Assembly (NCBI GenBank): GCA_030015575.1
Contig: JASDDO010000001.1
Location: forward strand, 324,665,595 to 324,729,594
Length of the DNA: 64,000 nt
Direction of reading: 5' to 3'
Origin: Agapanthus africanus
Taxonomy: Eukaryota > Streptophyta > Magnoliopsida > Asparagales > Amaryllidaceae
Shown here: one piece after another, positions 47,800 to 59,642 of the stretch
Position numbering within the stretch: the first letter of the stretch is position 1
How the letters are laid out: every line of letters begins with the position of its first letter
Made by a program: the position numbers and the translations under genes
The notes under the pieces: model-generated
The model's database searches: none
Seen by the model: the letters and a program-made list of their open reading frames with translations, nothing else
What the model was told of the DNA's origin: nothing

Positions 47800-49887
47800 T
47801 GTTAGGTTTACCCAGCACCCTATGAGAGGTTTGGAAGCATCACATGTCACAAAGATCAAATTTTTATGGTGCTAAGTAAGCATACAAAGGATCTATCCTA
47901 GAAAATTAGGGTTTCAAAACATTACAAGTAACAAAGGCTAGGGTTTTGAGAGTACAACCTTTGTAGCTCCTTATTCTTGACTCCTTGGCCACTTGAGGGT
48001 TGGAGAAGGGTTAGCTTGAAGTCTTCTAGTGTCCACGATGATCCACCCGAAGCTCCTTTGTCCAAGCTATCGACTTCACTTTTCCAAAAGAATGAAATGA
48101 AGCTAACACTCTAAACAAGTGGGCTAGACTTGTGTAGAATGATGTTGCGGTTCTAATTCTCACTTCAAAATCCTATCTTGTTAAGTATTTTGCTCACTAC
48201 AAAGGTCTAGAGAGCAAAGGAGCAAGCTTGAAGAAGATGATGGCTTTTTAAGAAGAAGAGAAAAGATTAACTCATGAAAGAAAATAGAAAATATATGTAT
48301 ATATATTTTCCTCTTCTCATCTCCAACCATGGTTAAATGATAAAGTTATTATTTAATTTGAGTTTAAAACATAGAAGGAAAGTTTAATCCATGGTTAAGA
48401 GTAGGTGAACATGGTTAGGTCAAAGAAGGATGTAGAAACTAGCCATGAATTATCCTTTCCTTTTCCATTTTGTTTTTAACAAAAATATAAACAATAATCC
48501 ATATAAAAAACCAAGGTGTGAGTCTTATATTGCCACCATTTTCTATGTATAAGCAACCATGAAGGATAATGCATGTATGTTTGTGTGTATGCACATCCAT
48601 ATGTGCATGAATCAAAAAAGAAAGCATACATGCATGCATACATCCATCAAATACAAGTAAAGATTTCAAGTGAGAAACTAATGGTTTAAATGATAAATCA
48701 ACACTTGATTTATCAATCCGGCCATATCACATACGACCCCACCAAAAGCAAGCCGCCCGATCAATATACGGTATCCTATACCCGCATTTTAACCGGGTCC
48801 ATGCGCATATCGCATACGCGCACCACAACGTTTCGCCTGGACTAGGTAACTCCTTTGTGGGACTCTAAGACTCGTCAATACGCCGGCAGTGGGTGATGAT
48901 CATATCAAGCACCCCCAAGCCACAAGTGGTCAGCTAAACGTAATGGCTACCCGGGTATTAAGCGATCAGAAGAAAACAAGCGAACCTGCTACAACTCCCG
49001 TCGAGCCAACCGGCAACACTACTGTACAGTCCGGTCTCTTCGTCAGATATGCTGCATATCGAGCCTAGGGATCGTCACGTCGACCCCAATAACTCAATAA
49101 GTCATGCCGGTGAATGGTCTATAACAGATCGAGAAACTACTGATAACATTTATCGGCAAATCTCAACAGCCCTGGCCAGGGACTTACTGATATAACCAGT
49201 CGGGCACAGCATAGCATCAACTCCCAATACTGGAAGAGACGAAACCCCTCCTATCGCTCATCGCCTTCATGTGTCTTGGGACTGTACCCAACGGCCACCT
49301 GTTTGCACGACTCAGTAGAGCCGTGGTAGGGTGGCAATCAAAGTATAGTGGGAGAACACACAAGACTCTTTGACGATCTCGGGTCTACAGACTAACCTGT
49401 ACCAGTGTCACCTGAGAACTGCTATCCGACGATAGATATAATTCCATATAAGAGTTCTCGGTGAGTCCTTCCAGTGTACCCAGTCACCACTGAGCACCCG
49501 TATATGATCTCGATGTCAAACATCGATGAATGTGGGAACATTCATCGCCCATCGTATGGGTCTAGTATCATATACGCTAGTCTACTCTGGTATATCAATA
49601 CCCCGTCTCGATATACCTACGACTAGGGACATTCCAGGATATGCTTATAAACTACAGATGTCCCACTAGTATGATCTCCATCATAATCACAGTAGTCAAG
49701 CCGATATCCTCAGGGCTTTATCAGCATGTATAAATGAATAAAAACATGATCAAATCAACATGTTAGATAAAGAAGAACTAGATAGCATACTATCATGTCG
49801 AGCAAGAATGTATACTGAATATATATATACATGTACAGATACATCCACTATCATATAATGGCCTCTAGGGCATACATATATCCAACA
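47800..49887 (-). repeat. 3' LTR of Co4 (2088 bp)
   Basis: On the plus strand it runs TGTTAGGTTTACCC to ATATATCCAACA. It contains CCCTGGCCAGGG at 49170-49181 and the GGCCTCTAGGGCAT block next to the terminus shared by all Co elements. The left end is inferred from alignment to the Co3 LTR end. Confidence 0.85.
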
Positions 49888-49900
49888 ATCTCCTACTTGC
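49888..49900 (-). promoter_or_regulatory. Polypurine tract of Co4
   Basis: The minus strand reads GCAAGTAGGAGAT beside the LTR, one base different from Co1 and Co3. Confidence 0.85.
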
Positions 49901-52900
49901 ACTAAGGCCAGTTATTGGCGTATCTCATACCCAACATCTCAAAAAGTCGCTCATGCTGCGGCTGAGGGAAGGCCTTGGTGAATGGATCCGCGGCGTTATT
50001 CTTTGAGTCTACTTTTCTAATCTCGATCTCGCGGCGATCTACAATCTCCCGGATCAAATGAAAACGCCTCAGGATGTGTCTGGACCGCTGATGGGGTCTG
50101 GGCTCCTTGGCTAAGGCCATAGCCCCATTATTATCACAATACAATGGTATTGGATCAATAATGGTTGGAACTACTCCTAGCTCCGAAACGAACTTCTTCA
50201 TCCAGACGGGTTCCTTGGCGGCATCATTCGCAGCAATGTACTCATCTTCCGTCGCAGAGTCTGCAGCGGTATCCTGTTTGGAACTCTTCCAACTTACCGC
50301 CCCTCCATTGAGGGTAAATATAAACCCAGAGATAGATTTTCTGTCGTCCTTATCGCTCTGGAAGCTCGAATCGGTAAAGGCTTCCATTTGGATATCTCCA
50401 TTACCATACACCAAGAACAATTCTTTAGTCCTTCGCAAGTACTTAAGAATGTTCTTCACAGCTGTCCAGTGATTCTCCCGTGGGTTGGATTGATACCTGC
50501 TTACAACACTAAGTGCATAAGCTACATCTGGGGGTGTACATAACATCGCATACATTATAGATCCTACCGCCGAAGCATAGGGTATAACGCTCATGCGAGC
50601 TCTCTCTTCATCGGTCTTTGGGCAAGAGTCCTTGGAGAGAGTGACCCCATAGAAAGCGGGTAAGGCACCCCGCTTGGAGTCTTCCATACTAAACCTTTTT
50701 AAGATGGTGTTAATGTACCTCGTTTGGAACAATCCCAATAACCTTTTGGATCTATCCCTATAGATCCTTATGCCCAGAATGTATGTGGCATCACCCAGGT
50801 CCTTCATGAAGAACCTTAGAGATAAGAAAGATTTGACCGACTGTAGCATAGGAATATCATTTCCTATCAGAAGAATGTCGTCCACGTACAATACGAGGAA
50901 TGTGACAGCTCTCCCTACAGCCTTCTTATAAACACAAGGTTCATCTGGATTTTTGATGAAATCAAACTCTTTGATGACATCATCGAAACAGATGTTCCAA
51001 CTCCGTGATGCCTGCTTTAACCCATATATGGATTTAAGCAGTTTACATGCTTTCCCGCTGCTCCCACTGTCAATGAAGCCCTCTGGCTGATCCATATAAA
51101 TGCATTCTTCTAAATTTCCATTTAGGAATGCGGTTTTAACGTCCATCTGCCAGATTTCATAATCGTAGTGAGAAGCAATAGCAAGTAGGATCCGAATGGA
51201 TTTATGCATGGTTACGGGAGAAAAAGTCTCGTCATAGTCCAAACCTGGTCTTTGACGAAAACCCTTTGCCACAAGTCTTGCCTTATAGGTCTCCACCTGC
51301 CCATCTACACCAATCCTTCTTTTAAAGATCCATTTGCACCCCATAGGTTTTACCCCAGGGGGTACAACGTCCAAAGTCCATACTTTGTTGGTGTACATAG
51401 ACTCCATTTCGGATCTCATGGCATCCAGCCACTTCACAGAGTCTCCACTCATGATAGCTTGCTGAAAACTGGTAGGATCATCATCATCCATGATGCAGTC
51501 TTCTTCGTCACTATCAATGAGGAAACCGTAGTACCTCTCCGGTGGGCGAGAAGTCCTACCAGACCTATGGAGTGGCCGAGGTTCCTTAGTTTCTATTGCA
51601 ACAGACGGTTCAATCAAATTGTCATTCGTAGTTTGTGTCTCTAGAACCTCTTCTAGATCCACCACCTTGCCATCATCTTTATCTGTGAAAAACTCTTTTC
51701 CCAAGAATGTGGCATACTGAGAAACAAATACCTTTTGTTCCTCTTTGTGGTAGAATAGATATCCATAAGAATTCTTTGGATACCCCACAAAATTACACAT
51801 GACTGACCGTGTCTCGAGTTTGTCCGGATTCTGCTTTTTGACATAGGCCGGGCAACCCCAAATCTTAAGTCTCTTAAGAGATGGTCTCTTCCCATGCCAT
51901 ATCTCATATGGCGTGGTAGATACGGCTTTGGTTGGAACCCTGTTCAATAGAAACGCTGCAGTCTCCAATGCATGCCCCCAAAATGAGACGGGTAACTCAG
52001 CGTCACTCATCATGGACCGGACCATATCTAATAGGGTCCTATTCCGTCATTCAGACACACCGTTGTGCTGTGGTGTGTATGGAGGAGTGAGCTGAGAGAG
52101 AATCCCATTCTCTTTTAGGAAGTTTGCAAATTCTGTACTGAGATACTCACCACCTCGATCTGATCGAAGCATCTTGATACTCAAGCCGGTTTGTTTTTCT
52201 ACTTCTTGTTTATATTCAATGAATTTCTCGAAATCTTCATACTCGTGCTTTAATAAAAACACATGACCGAATCTGGAGAAATCGTCAGTGAACGTAATGA
52301 AGTATGAAAAACCGCCTCTAGCCTGTGTAGACAATGGCCCACATACATCACTATGTATGAGGCCTAGGAGCTCAGTAGCTCTTTCTCCGTGTCCGGTAAA
52401 CGGAGTTTTGGTCATTTTACCCTTGATACAAGACTGGCAAGTCGCATAAGATTTATATTCAAAAGAGTTTAAATATCCTTCTTTGTGTAACTTGTTTAGT
52501 CTTGTTTCGTTAATATGACCAAGTCTACAGTGCCAAAGAAAAGCTTCATTTAATTCTGAAAGTTTTCTTTTATTAGTGTGTTGTATACTGAAAACTGTGT
52601 GTTGATTTAGGACATATATTCCGTTATTAAGCGTACCATACCTAACCAACATTTGATTCAGGTGAATGTTCATAACATTATTCTGCAATACAGAATTATA
52701 TCCTTCATTGTCTAACAAAGAAACGGATATTATATTACAAAGCATACTTGGTACAAAATAACATGGATTCAAAACCAAAATACATCCAGATGGCAACCCC
52801 AAGTGATACTCTCCCACTGCGACTGTATGTACATTGGAACCATTTCTAACGCGGAGAGTATGGTCACCTGTCTTCAAAATTTTGCTATTTCTCAGCCCCT

Positions 52901-54568
52901 GCATAGAATTGCAAATGTGAGAACCTGAACCGGTATCCAACACCCAGGAAGCAGAGTTTAATGAAAAACAGTTTTCTGTCATAAACGCACCTGAAGCAGA
53001 AGCATCCCCATGCTTCTTCTTGAGATTTAAGTACTCCTTGCAGTTGCGCTTCCAATGTCCTGTCTTGTGGCAATGAAAACATTCGCCTTTCCCCGAGTCT
53101 CCAGCTTTGGACTTTTCCTTTCCCTTCACCTTTTTAACTCCACCCTTAGGATTGGTAGGCTTCTTCTTTTTCTTTCCCTTGGCCTTAGCTTTTGGACGAG
53201 AAGAGGAAGAATGTCCAACAGTCATAACGGGTGTTTTTGCTGATTTCATAGTGCTCTCTGCACTCCATAACATATTAAGGAGTTCAGGGAGTTCCTTCTC
53301 CATGCCGTGCATGTTGAAGTTCACTATGAATTGAGCAAAAGTGGAGGGGAGGGACTGCAGAATAATATCCGTATATTGTTCATTGTCCATCCTCCATCCA
53401 AGGTCCTCAAGCTCTTCTATAAGAGCTATCATCTTCAGAATATGGTCTCCTACTGGTGTGCTGATCGCAGGCTTTTGGCGTGTCGGATGTTCAAAGTTCT
53501 AAAGTTTACCGCGATCAGGACGGTGTCGCTATGCAGCTAGCCGGTTGAGCACGGGTCGATCCACAGGGAGATGGTTGTATGTCCTTTCTTCTTTTAGACG
53601 AGTCAATAAAGAATTTGTATGAGTTTGTTCGATTCTAACCTATGTGTATTTATTTGCAAGTATAAAGTTGTTAAGAAAAAGATACGAGATTGTAAGCTAA
53701 AGAAATTTGTACTCAAAACCTTTGAGCCGAGTCTTGACCAATTGAAGCTAAGCAATCGGCAACAACGTGGATTAGGGGATTTAAGCGCGGTATTCGTGGA
53801 ATACGGCATATTCACCCTTGTCCTTCCGTTCTTGTCTCTTGCTTTCGCCTCCGGCCAAACCGAACGCAACCGGTCGCGGTTAGGAATCACCGTTACCTTG
53901 TTAGGGTAGGGTGCCTAACGGAGCGCTTGCGTATGGTTTGGGCGGAGTTCAATGGAAAATAACAGGAAAAGGAAATGAGAAAGAAAATATTAACTTACAA
54001 TACCGTATTTCATCTTAACAACAATAATTACAACCATTCACAAAATGAACAAAAGAGAGCAAAAGAAAAGAACAAAGAAAAGAAAAGATTACAAGTAATT
54101 AAGTGCATGAATTAAAATGCAAGAAAGTAAAGCAAGATAATAATAAGCAAGTAATAAAAAAAGCGATAAAAAGAACAAGAAACTAGAACTCAAGACAAGC
54201 ATGTGATCAATAGCCAACCCTTAAACTTGCAAGCTCAATCAAGAGGTTGCAAGATCAAGGGAAGGGTAGAGAACGCATGTGAAATGAAGCGCTAATTCCA
54301 TAAGAAAATACGACCCTTGAGATCAATAACTAACCCTTAACCATTCAAGCTCAATGAAGTGGTTGAAAGATTAAGAGGAAGCAAAAATCTCAAGGGGAAA
54401 CTAAAGAAAAGAGAATGATACAAAAACTTTCATCTTCATTGATCTTCCACTCAAAAAGCTCTCACTACAATTTTAATGGAGAAAGAATGAAGAAGAAGAA
54501 GAAGAACTACACAAAAAACTACAAAAGAGGAACAAAGAATGAACCCTTAAGCTTGGCAAGTTCTGGGG

Positions 54569-54576
54569 TATTTATA
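54569..54576 (-). promoter_or_regulatory. TATA box of sLTR-b
   Basis: The minus strand reads CTCCTATAAATACCCC, a strong plant TATA element. Confidence 0.5.
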
Positions 54577-54664
54577 GGAGGTGAATGGGAAACCTAGGGC
54601 AACAATCTGTCATAAAATGAATGTACCAAAATGCCCCCAAAAAACGACAGAACGACGACCCCAC

Positions 54665-54717
54665 ATGGCCGCGGATCCGCGGCCAATACCCCCTATTGGC
54701 CTCGGATCCGCGGCCAT
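54665..54717. repeat. 24-bp inverted repeat of GC palindromes in sLTR-b
   Basis: The arms at 54665-54688 and 54694-54717 pair with one mismatch around a CCCCC loop. The left arm contains the perfect 18-bp palindrome GGCCGCGGATCCGCGGCC (54667-54684); the right arm contains the same with one change. Confidence 0.95.
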
Positions 54718-55573
54718 CTTGGTGAGTTGGGTGATCGTACTTGGTGGCATTCCCTGGTTTACTTTTTCCTCGTGTTTGAAAACTTCAAACTGCACAAAAG
54801 TCTTCCAGAATAACTGCAGATTTCTTAGTCCAAGATTGCTTTCTTTTCTTCACTTTTGACTTTATCTCCCTCGAGCTCCGCGCACCCATTGATTCTTGTG
54901 CAGCCCCCTCGTGCTCTGTGCTTATCCTAGACACGAATGACCACTGTCATATATCTTGTCTCTGGAACTGGTACTCGGCACTGGACGGATATGGATGACC
55001 GGAACCTGGCTTTTATCTGCTGTCAACAGATGTTCTGCTTTTGGCGTAACTGTGGAGATTTTATCTTGATTTGCAATATTTGTACTGGAAACCTGTATTC
55101 TGTAAATATGTAACAAACACGGATAAAAAGCACCTACCTATAAACACACGAGCGTAAGAATGGGCGGTATAAAATGCAATATTCTGTTATGAACATGTGC
55201 CAGGGGCCATTCGCATCTGAAACAATTTCTTTGATGCTTCGTATCGTAATACGCGGGATTGCTCTCCATACAACTCCTTTGTATGGAGCAATATACCGTG
55301 AATGTCCATATCCTCGTGCTGCTTTTGATGTGTGTTATCCATCGATGCAAGCGCGATGCATTTGGCCGTGGCACAGTCAGCGTCCTATGTCTTGCGGACT
55401 TCAATGTCCGCAACTGAGGATTTTGGACCTGGGACGGGCGGGGCTGAAGCCGTGAGGACATATGATACTTTATCATATGTCAAGGCTATTTTCAGATTCC
55501 TCAGCCAGTCTTTATAATTGGTCCCATTCAGTTTGTTTTTATCTAGTAGAAGCTTGAGTCCAGTCATGGGTAT

Positions 55574-55600
55574 CTGCCATTAAGAGAGAGAAAAGAATAC
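55574..55600 (-). promoter_or_regulatory. Splice-acceptor-like tract of Co4
   Basis: The minus strand shows a TTCTTTTCTCTCTC tract, then TTAATGGCAG six bases before the gag ATG. It is positionally equivalent to the tract in Co1, Co2, Co3 and Co5, although the sequence differs. Confidence 0.4.
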
Positions 55601-57167
55601 ACTCAGCGAAAGCTCTTACATAGATCAGATTGGTTATTATCTTGTCTAATCGATGTTTCCCACTGCTTTAATCGAGTTTTTCTTTCAAACCTTAAAAGGA
55701 AAAACTAGCCAGGATTAATTACAGTCTACAACTTCGCTAACCGTTCAGCCAGGCCAGTGTCGGTACTTGAGGGAGGTTCCCCGTGCTTTCGCACGGACCT
55801 AATTAAAGTAAACCACGTTTTCCCAGAGGCGGAGCCCGTTAACACCTTTCTAGACACCTAATGAGTTAGCTAATTGTAAACTGTAAAACTCTCCTAGGAG
55901 TAACTATTGCCCATAGTGGGATCGGGATCCAACCATCACATGGAAGGTATGCAATCTCATTGCAAATTTCAACTATTGAAATTCCCGATGTGGTTTTTAC
56001 CCCTAGTACTTATGACCTTAACTAAGGTCAACAAATCATAAGTACCAGTCAAGTTCTACCCATCATTTCTTGATTAATTAGACCCACTCACATGACCCTT
56101 AATTAAGGTCAACAAAGTCATATGAATGTCCTAATTAATCTGCATCATATGCAATGTAGGAAGACATCACTTAGCTACCGTACACTACGCCTTAACTATA
56201 GTCAACAAACATAGCACGAATACTAAGTACTCTACTTTCCTAAAATGACGGAGGGTTGCGGATGATTTTTAAGAAAATCTTTAACGCCTTGAACTTGATA
56301 TCGTTGTAGAATCAAATGGTTTTTCAAAAGGAGTGGCTTAAGCTCCGCAGTTTTGAAATGTTGCTTTTTCATAAATAGCCGAGTGGTTTTCAAATCCGAT
56401 TCTACAACATCTTTTTAGGTTTATTTTTTTTACATTAATCACATTAATGTAATCCCATCATTTAAGTCCTTAAGCCAATCACAGAAAAGAAACGAAAATA
56501 ACACGTACGCTTATGCCATCCGCATTCGCCGCAATGTTCCGTTATACACCGTTAGGTTACTTAACTAACGGCATACCGGGAAGGGACTAGCGCGGGTGTA
56601 AAACATAAGCAACGTCTACTATATATCATATATATAATATGTCATTCGTCTCAGATATCGCAGAACACAGGCAACAGAAACATAGATATAACGTGGGATA
56701 TACTAGGACGTCCGTATTTAGTATTTAGCCAATAATAGAAAATACGGATTCCACAGTCGCGATGAATATCCAAGCCCACACCCTGGACCCCTACGAGAGC
56801 GGCAAACGACCCTACCAATTCTGGAGTTTAGGAGACCCGGTCTCGACTCCTCGAGATGGCCTCCCACTGAACCCCAGAACCCGGTCACCTGTGCTCCCCT
56901 TCTTGGTTCCATCCTAATGCGGAAAAGTAAATAATATACAACACTGGTGGCATCAACCTCAACCCGGAAGTGCCCCAAATAAAAGAATATTACATTACAT
57001 TTGAATTTACATGAATGAAAATATAAAACTCTCATCTCACATAAAAACCCCTGGCTATTCAATCGTGACAATCCTGCACATCATATCTCAGCAACATATA
57101 ATATCTCATATCATCAACGTATGTAAGTATGCATACACCGATTGTCGTCGACGTATAGCAACGACAA
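55601..57167 (-). other. Co4 untranslated leader (cut by Co5)
   Basis: Non-coding leader homologous to the other Co leaders, but without the 145-bp tandem duplication, so it is shorter. It is interrupted by Co5 at 57168; the five bases before it are GACAA (57163-57167), the expected TSD. The ORF 56718-57071 also appears in shifted form in other leaders and is not treated as a gene. Confidence 0.75.
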
Positions 57168-59398
57168 TGTTAGTTGTATGTATGCCCTAGAGGCCAGTAT
57201 TGTACAGATGATGCATATTATATTGGATGCTTGGACATATATAGAGATGACTTTCTTGCTCGATATGATAGTATGCTATCTGGTTGCTCTTTATCTTAAC
57301 ATGTACACTTGTCTCTTTAAACTGTCTTATAGTTACATGTTGGTAAAGCCCTTAGGATGTGTACTTGACTACCTGGACTATGATGCAGATCATACTAGTG
57401 GGGACATGGTAGTCCATAGGTGCATCCTTCAAGGTCCCTAGTCGTGGGTGTATCGAGACGGGGCATCGATATACCAGTGTAGACTAGCGTATACGCTTCT
57501 CGACCCATGAGATGGGCGATGGATGATCCTATATCCATTGGTGTTTGACATCAGAGATGGTATACGGGTGCTCAGAGGAGACTGGGTACACTGGACGGAC
57601 TAGCCGAGAACTCCCAGATGGTATTATACCTCACGTCAGATGGCAGTTCTCAGGTGACACTTGTACAGGTTAGTCTGTACACCCGAGATCGTCATAGAGT
57701 CTTGTGTGATTCCCACTGTGCTTTGATCTCCACCTTACCACGTCCATGAGGGCGTGCAAAACGGTGGTCTTTGGGTACAGTCCCGAGTCACATGGAGGCA
57801 ATGAGCGATAGGAGGGGTTTCGTCTCTCCCGGTATTGGGGGTTGATGTTGCGCTGTGCTCGATTGGCCGTAACAGGGAAGTCCCTGGCCAGGGCTGATCA
57901 GAGATTTGCTGGTAAGTGTTACCAGTAGTTTCTCGACCCGTTATGAGCCTCACATCGGCACGACTTATCGGTTACTGGGGTCTGACGTTTACCACCCCTA
58001 GACTTGATATGCGACATATCAGACGAACAGACCGGACTGTACGGTAAGTGTTACTGGTTGGATTCACAGGAGTGTGAGCGGGCTAGCTCGTCGATCTTCT
58101 GATCGCTCAATACCCGGATGGCCGTTACGTTTAGCAGACCGCTTGCGGCTTGTGGGTGCTTTATATGATCATCATCTGCTGCCGGCGTATTGACGAGTCT
58201 TTAGAGTCCTACACAGAGCTTTCCTGGCTCAAGCGAAACGAAATAGGAGCGCATATGAGATATGTGCGGGACCGAGAATAATGCGTGTATGTGATACCGT
58301 ATTTAATTCTCGCGATGAATGTATCGATTGGTTATATGCGATATAAACTAGATATGGAATCAAGGATTGATTCGATAAGCCGATACATAGGATACTAGTC
58401 GGTTGTATGCGATATGACCGGATCGTTAAATCAAGTGTTGATTTAATGATTTAATGTATAATTATATATTTGATATATTACTTTGCATTAACTAGTATTG
58501 GTTCACTTTAAATGGATTTTCTCACTTAATGTGCAAGTTGTATATGTGATATACTTTTGTGCACATGTTTGTATCATATTTGATGATACTTGCTCATTTG
58601 GTTATGTGTAAAGAATTAAACCTTGGTTAAGTAAATGGTTAGGGTTTTTATTTATTCATTCATTTATCTTTTTAATTTGGATTAAAAATAAATTGCAAAA
58701 GAAAACAAAATGGTTGGTATCATTCTTGAAGCTTGTTGAAGCTTCATGAAGCTTTGACCAATGTGACCATTTTGTCTTCATGCTTAACCCTAACCATTCA
58801 TCTAACCTTAGTCAATTCTCTACACCTAACCATGGTTCATATTATGATAAGTATTCATTTCTTTTGCATTTTTAAATGAGAGACACTTATCATATTCTAT
58901 CTTCTTCTTCATCTTCTTCTTCAAGAAAAAGCTTGCCACCATTAATGGCATCTTGAGCAAAAGTGTGAGAAATCCAATTCTAAAGTGAACCCACCTCCTA
59001 TTTCTTCACCCTCTACCTCTTGCCAAGTAGTATAGGGTGTTTTCTTCACAAGTTTCACAACTTGGTGAAGTTGGAGCTTGATCTTGTGTAACCTCGACAT
59101 AGATCATCTTCGGCATCGTAGCCGACGACTTGTCCGCTCATTTCTCCGATGAAGCCGATGCTAGAGTCCGAGATCCGAATAGGACAGCGAGAGGACGTCT
59201 ACGTGGAGCTAAGGAAGTGGAGAACCGGATCTACAAAGGTTGTAGCTTCTCACTTTTAGTTAAGTTGTTAACTAGCGTTTTGTTTCGCCTAAAATTCTAG
59301 TTAACGATCCGTATTAGGGTTTCTCGGCACTCGTAAAATTATAAATTGGCATTGTTGATGCCTTGTGAGACTTCATTAGCGTGACTAGGAACCCTACA
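57168..59398 (+). repeat. 5' LTR of Co5 (2231 bp)
   Basis: It runs TGTTAGTTGTATG to GGAACCCTACA, matching the Co1 LTR. CCCTGGCCAGGG lies at 57882-57893. AT-rich TATA-like sequence lies near 58460-58490, too degenerate to call a promoter. No gene inside. Confidence 0.94.
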
Positions 59399-59399
59399 G

Positions 59400-59413
59400 T
59401 GGTATCAGAGCCT
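59400..59413 (+). promoter_or_regulatory. Primer-binding site of Co5 (tRNA-Met type)
   Basis: TGGTATCAGAGCCT lies one base after the LTR end. Confidence 0.94.
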
Positions 59414-59599
59414 AGCTAGAGCCTTAGGCGAAGTGTAGACGACGTTTGAAACCCGAATGAACATCGAAACCCTAAATCAAATTGCACTCTGGACTTTTTT
59501 CAAAAACTGGGTTTTTCCAGATTAAAAATGCTTAAAAAATTCCGCAGGGAATTCTAAGAATTACGGTGCAAAATTTTCCTGAAGATGTGTCAATAGTGT

Positions 59600-59642
59600 G
59601 GCGGAACCGCGGCAGAAGCATGGCTTCTGCGGCGGTTCCGCC
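59600..59642 (+). repeat. GC-rich hairpin in the Co5 leader
   Basis: The 20-base arms pair at 19 of 20 positions around an ATG loop; the left arm begins GGCGGAACCGCGG. The same position in Co3 (43040-43086) carries a more degenerate version. Confidence 0.92.

Larger units (their letters stand above)
53462..55195 (-). mobile_element. sLTR-b: solo LTR, Athila/Tat-like, inside Co4 gag
   Basis: 1734 bp from TGATCGCAGG to TGTTATGAACA on the plus strand, with perfect TSD TGTGC (53457-53461 and 55196-55200). The Co4 gag frame continues correctly when it and one TSD copy are removed. Minus orientation is supported by the TATA box and by similarity to the minus-strand Ath1 LTR, whose outer end has AATGCAATATT at the same distance from the terminus. 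The C/T- and A-rich middle (53900-54560) and the ORFs within have no recognisable domain. Confidence 0.92.
49902..55567 (-). pseudogene. Co4 gag-pol polyprotein: two nonsense codons and a solo LTR insertion
   Basis: The complete copia order is in one frame, about 1308 codons without sLTR-b. Gag starts at ATG 55565-55567 with LLDKNKLNGTNYKDWLRNLK. A TAG at 55385-55387 interrupts it, probably from a Trp codon. sLTR-b follows at 53462. The CCHC knuckle is CFHCHKTGHWKRNC, then protease SWVLDTGSGSHICN. Integrase has HSDVCGP, RSDRGGE and GVSE, with 35 residues between the last Asp and Glu. A TGA at 52047-52049 follows that catalytic Glu directly, where Arg is expected. The remaining 707 codons (52025-49902) are uninterrupted: RT with DVKTAFLNGNLEE and LYVDDILLIGND (YVDD at 50877-50888), then RNase H with TDSSFQSD and YCDNNGAMALAKEP. 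All catalytic motifs are intact. Lineage is probably Tork/Angela-like; I am not certain. Confidence 0.93.
47800..57167 (-). mobile_element. Co4: Ty1/copia element with full gag-pol, 3' part and leader
   Basis: A minus-strand element inserted in the Gy2 LTR. Its 3' LTR is 47800-49887, then polypurine tract, one long gag-pol frame (49902-55567, holding sLTR-b) and leader, which Co5 interrupts at 57168. Its 5' LTR lies right of the window. It is a relative of Co1, Co2, Co3 and Co5 by LTR ends and pol, but a distinct subfamily: it keeps gag, and its leader lacks the 145-bp tandem repeat. A left TSD would be GTTTT (47795-47799), unverified. Confidence 0.9.

Noticed and set aside
50107..51644. Plus-strand ORFs opposite Co4 pol
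   Set aside because: They are antisense of the RT/RNase H frame, which has all catalytic motifs on the minus strand.
57142..57441. ORF across the Co4/Co5 junction
   Set aside because: It spans the boundary between two elements, and its LTR part recurs non-coding in other LTRs.
59400..59413. tRNA-like sequence GGTATCAGAGCC
   Set aside because: It is the primer-binding site complementary to initiator tRNA-Met; the rest of a tRNA gene is absent.
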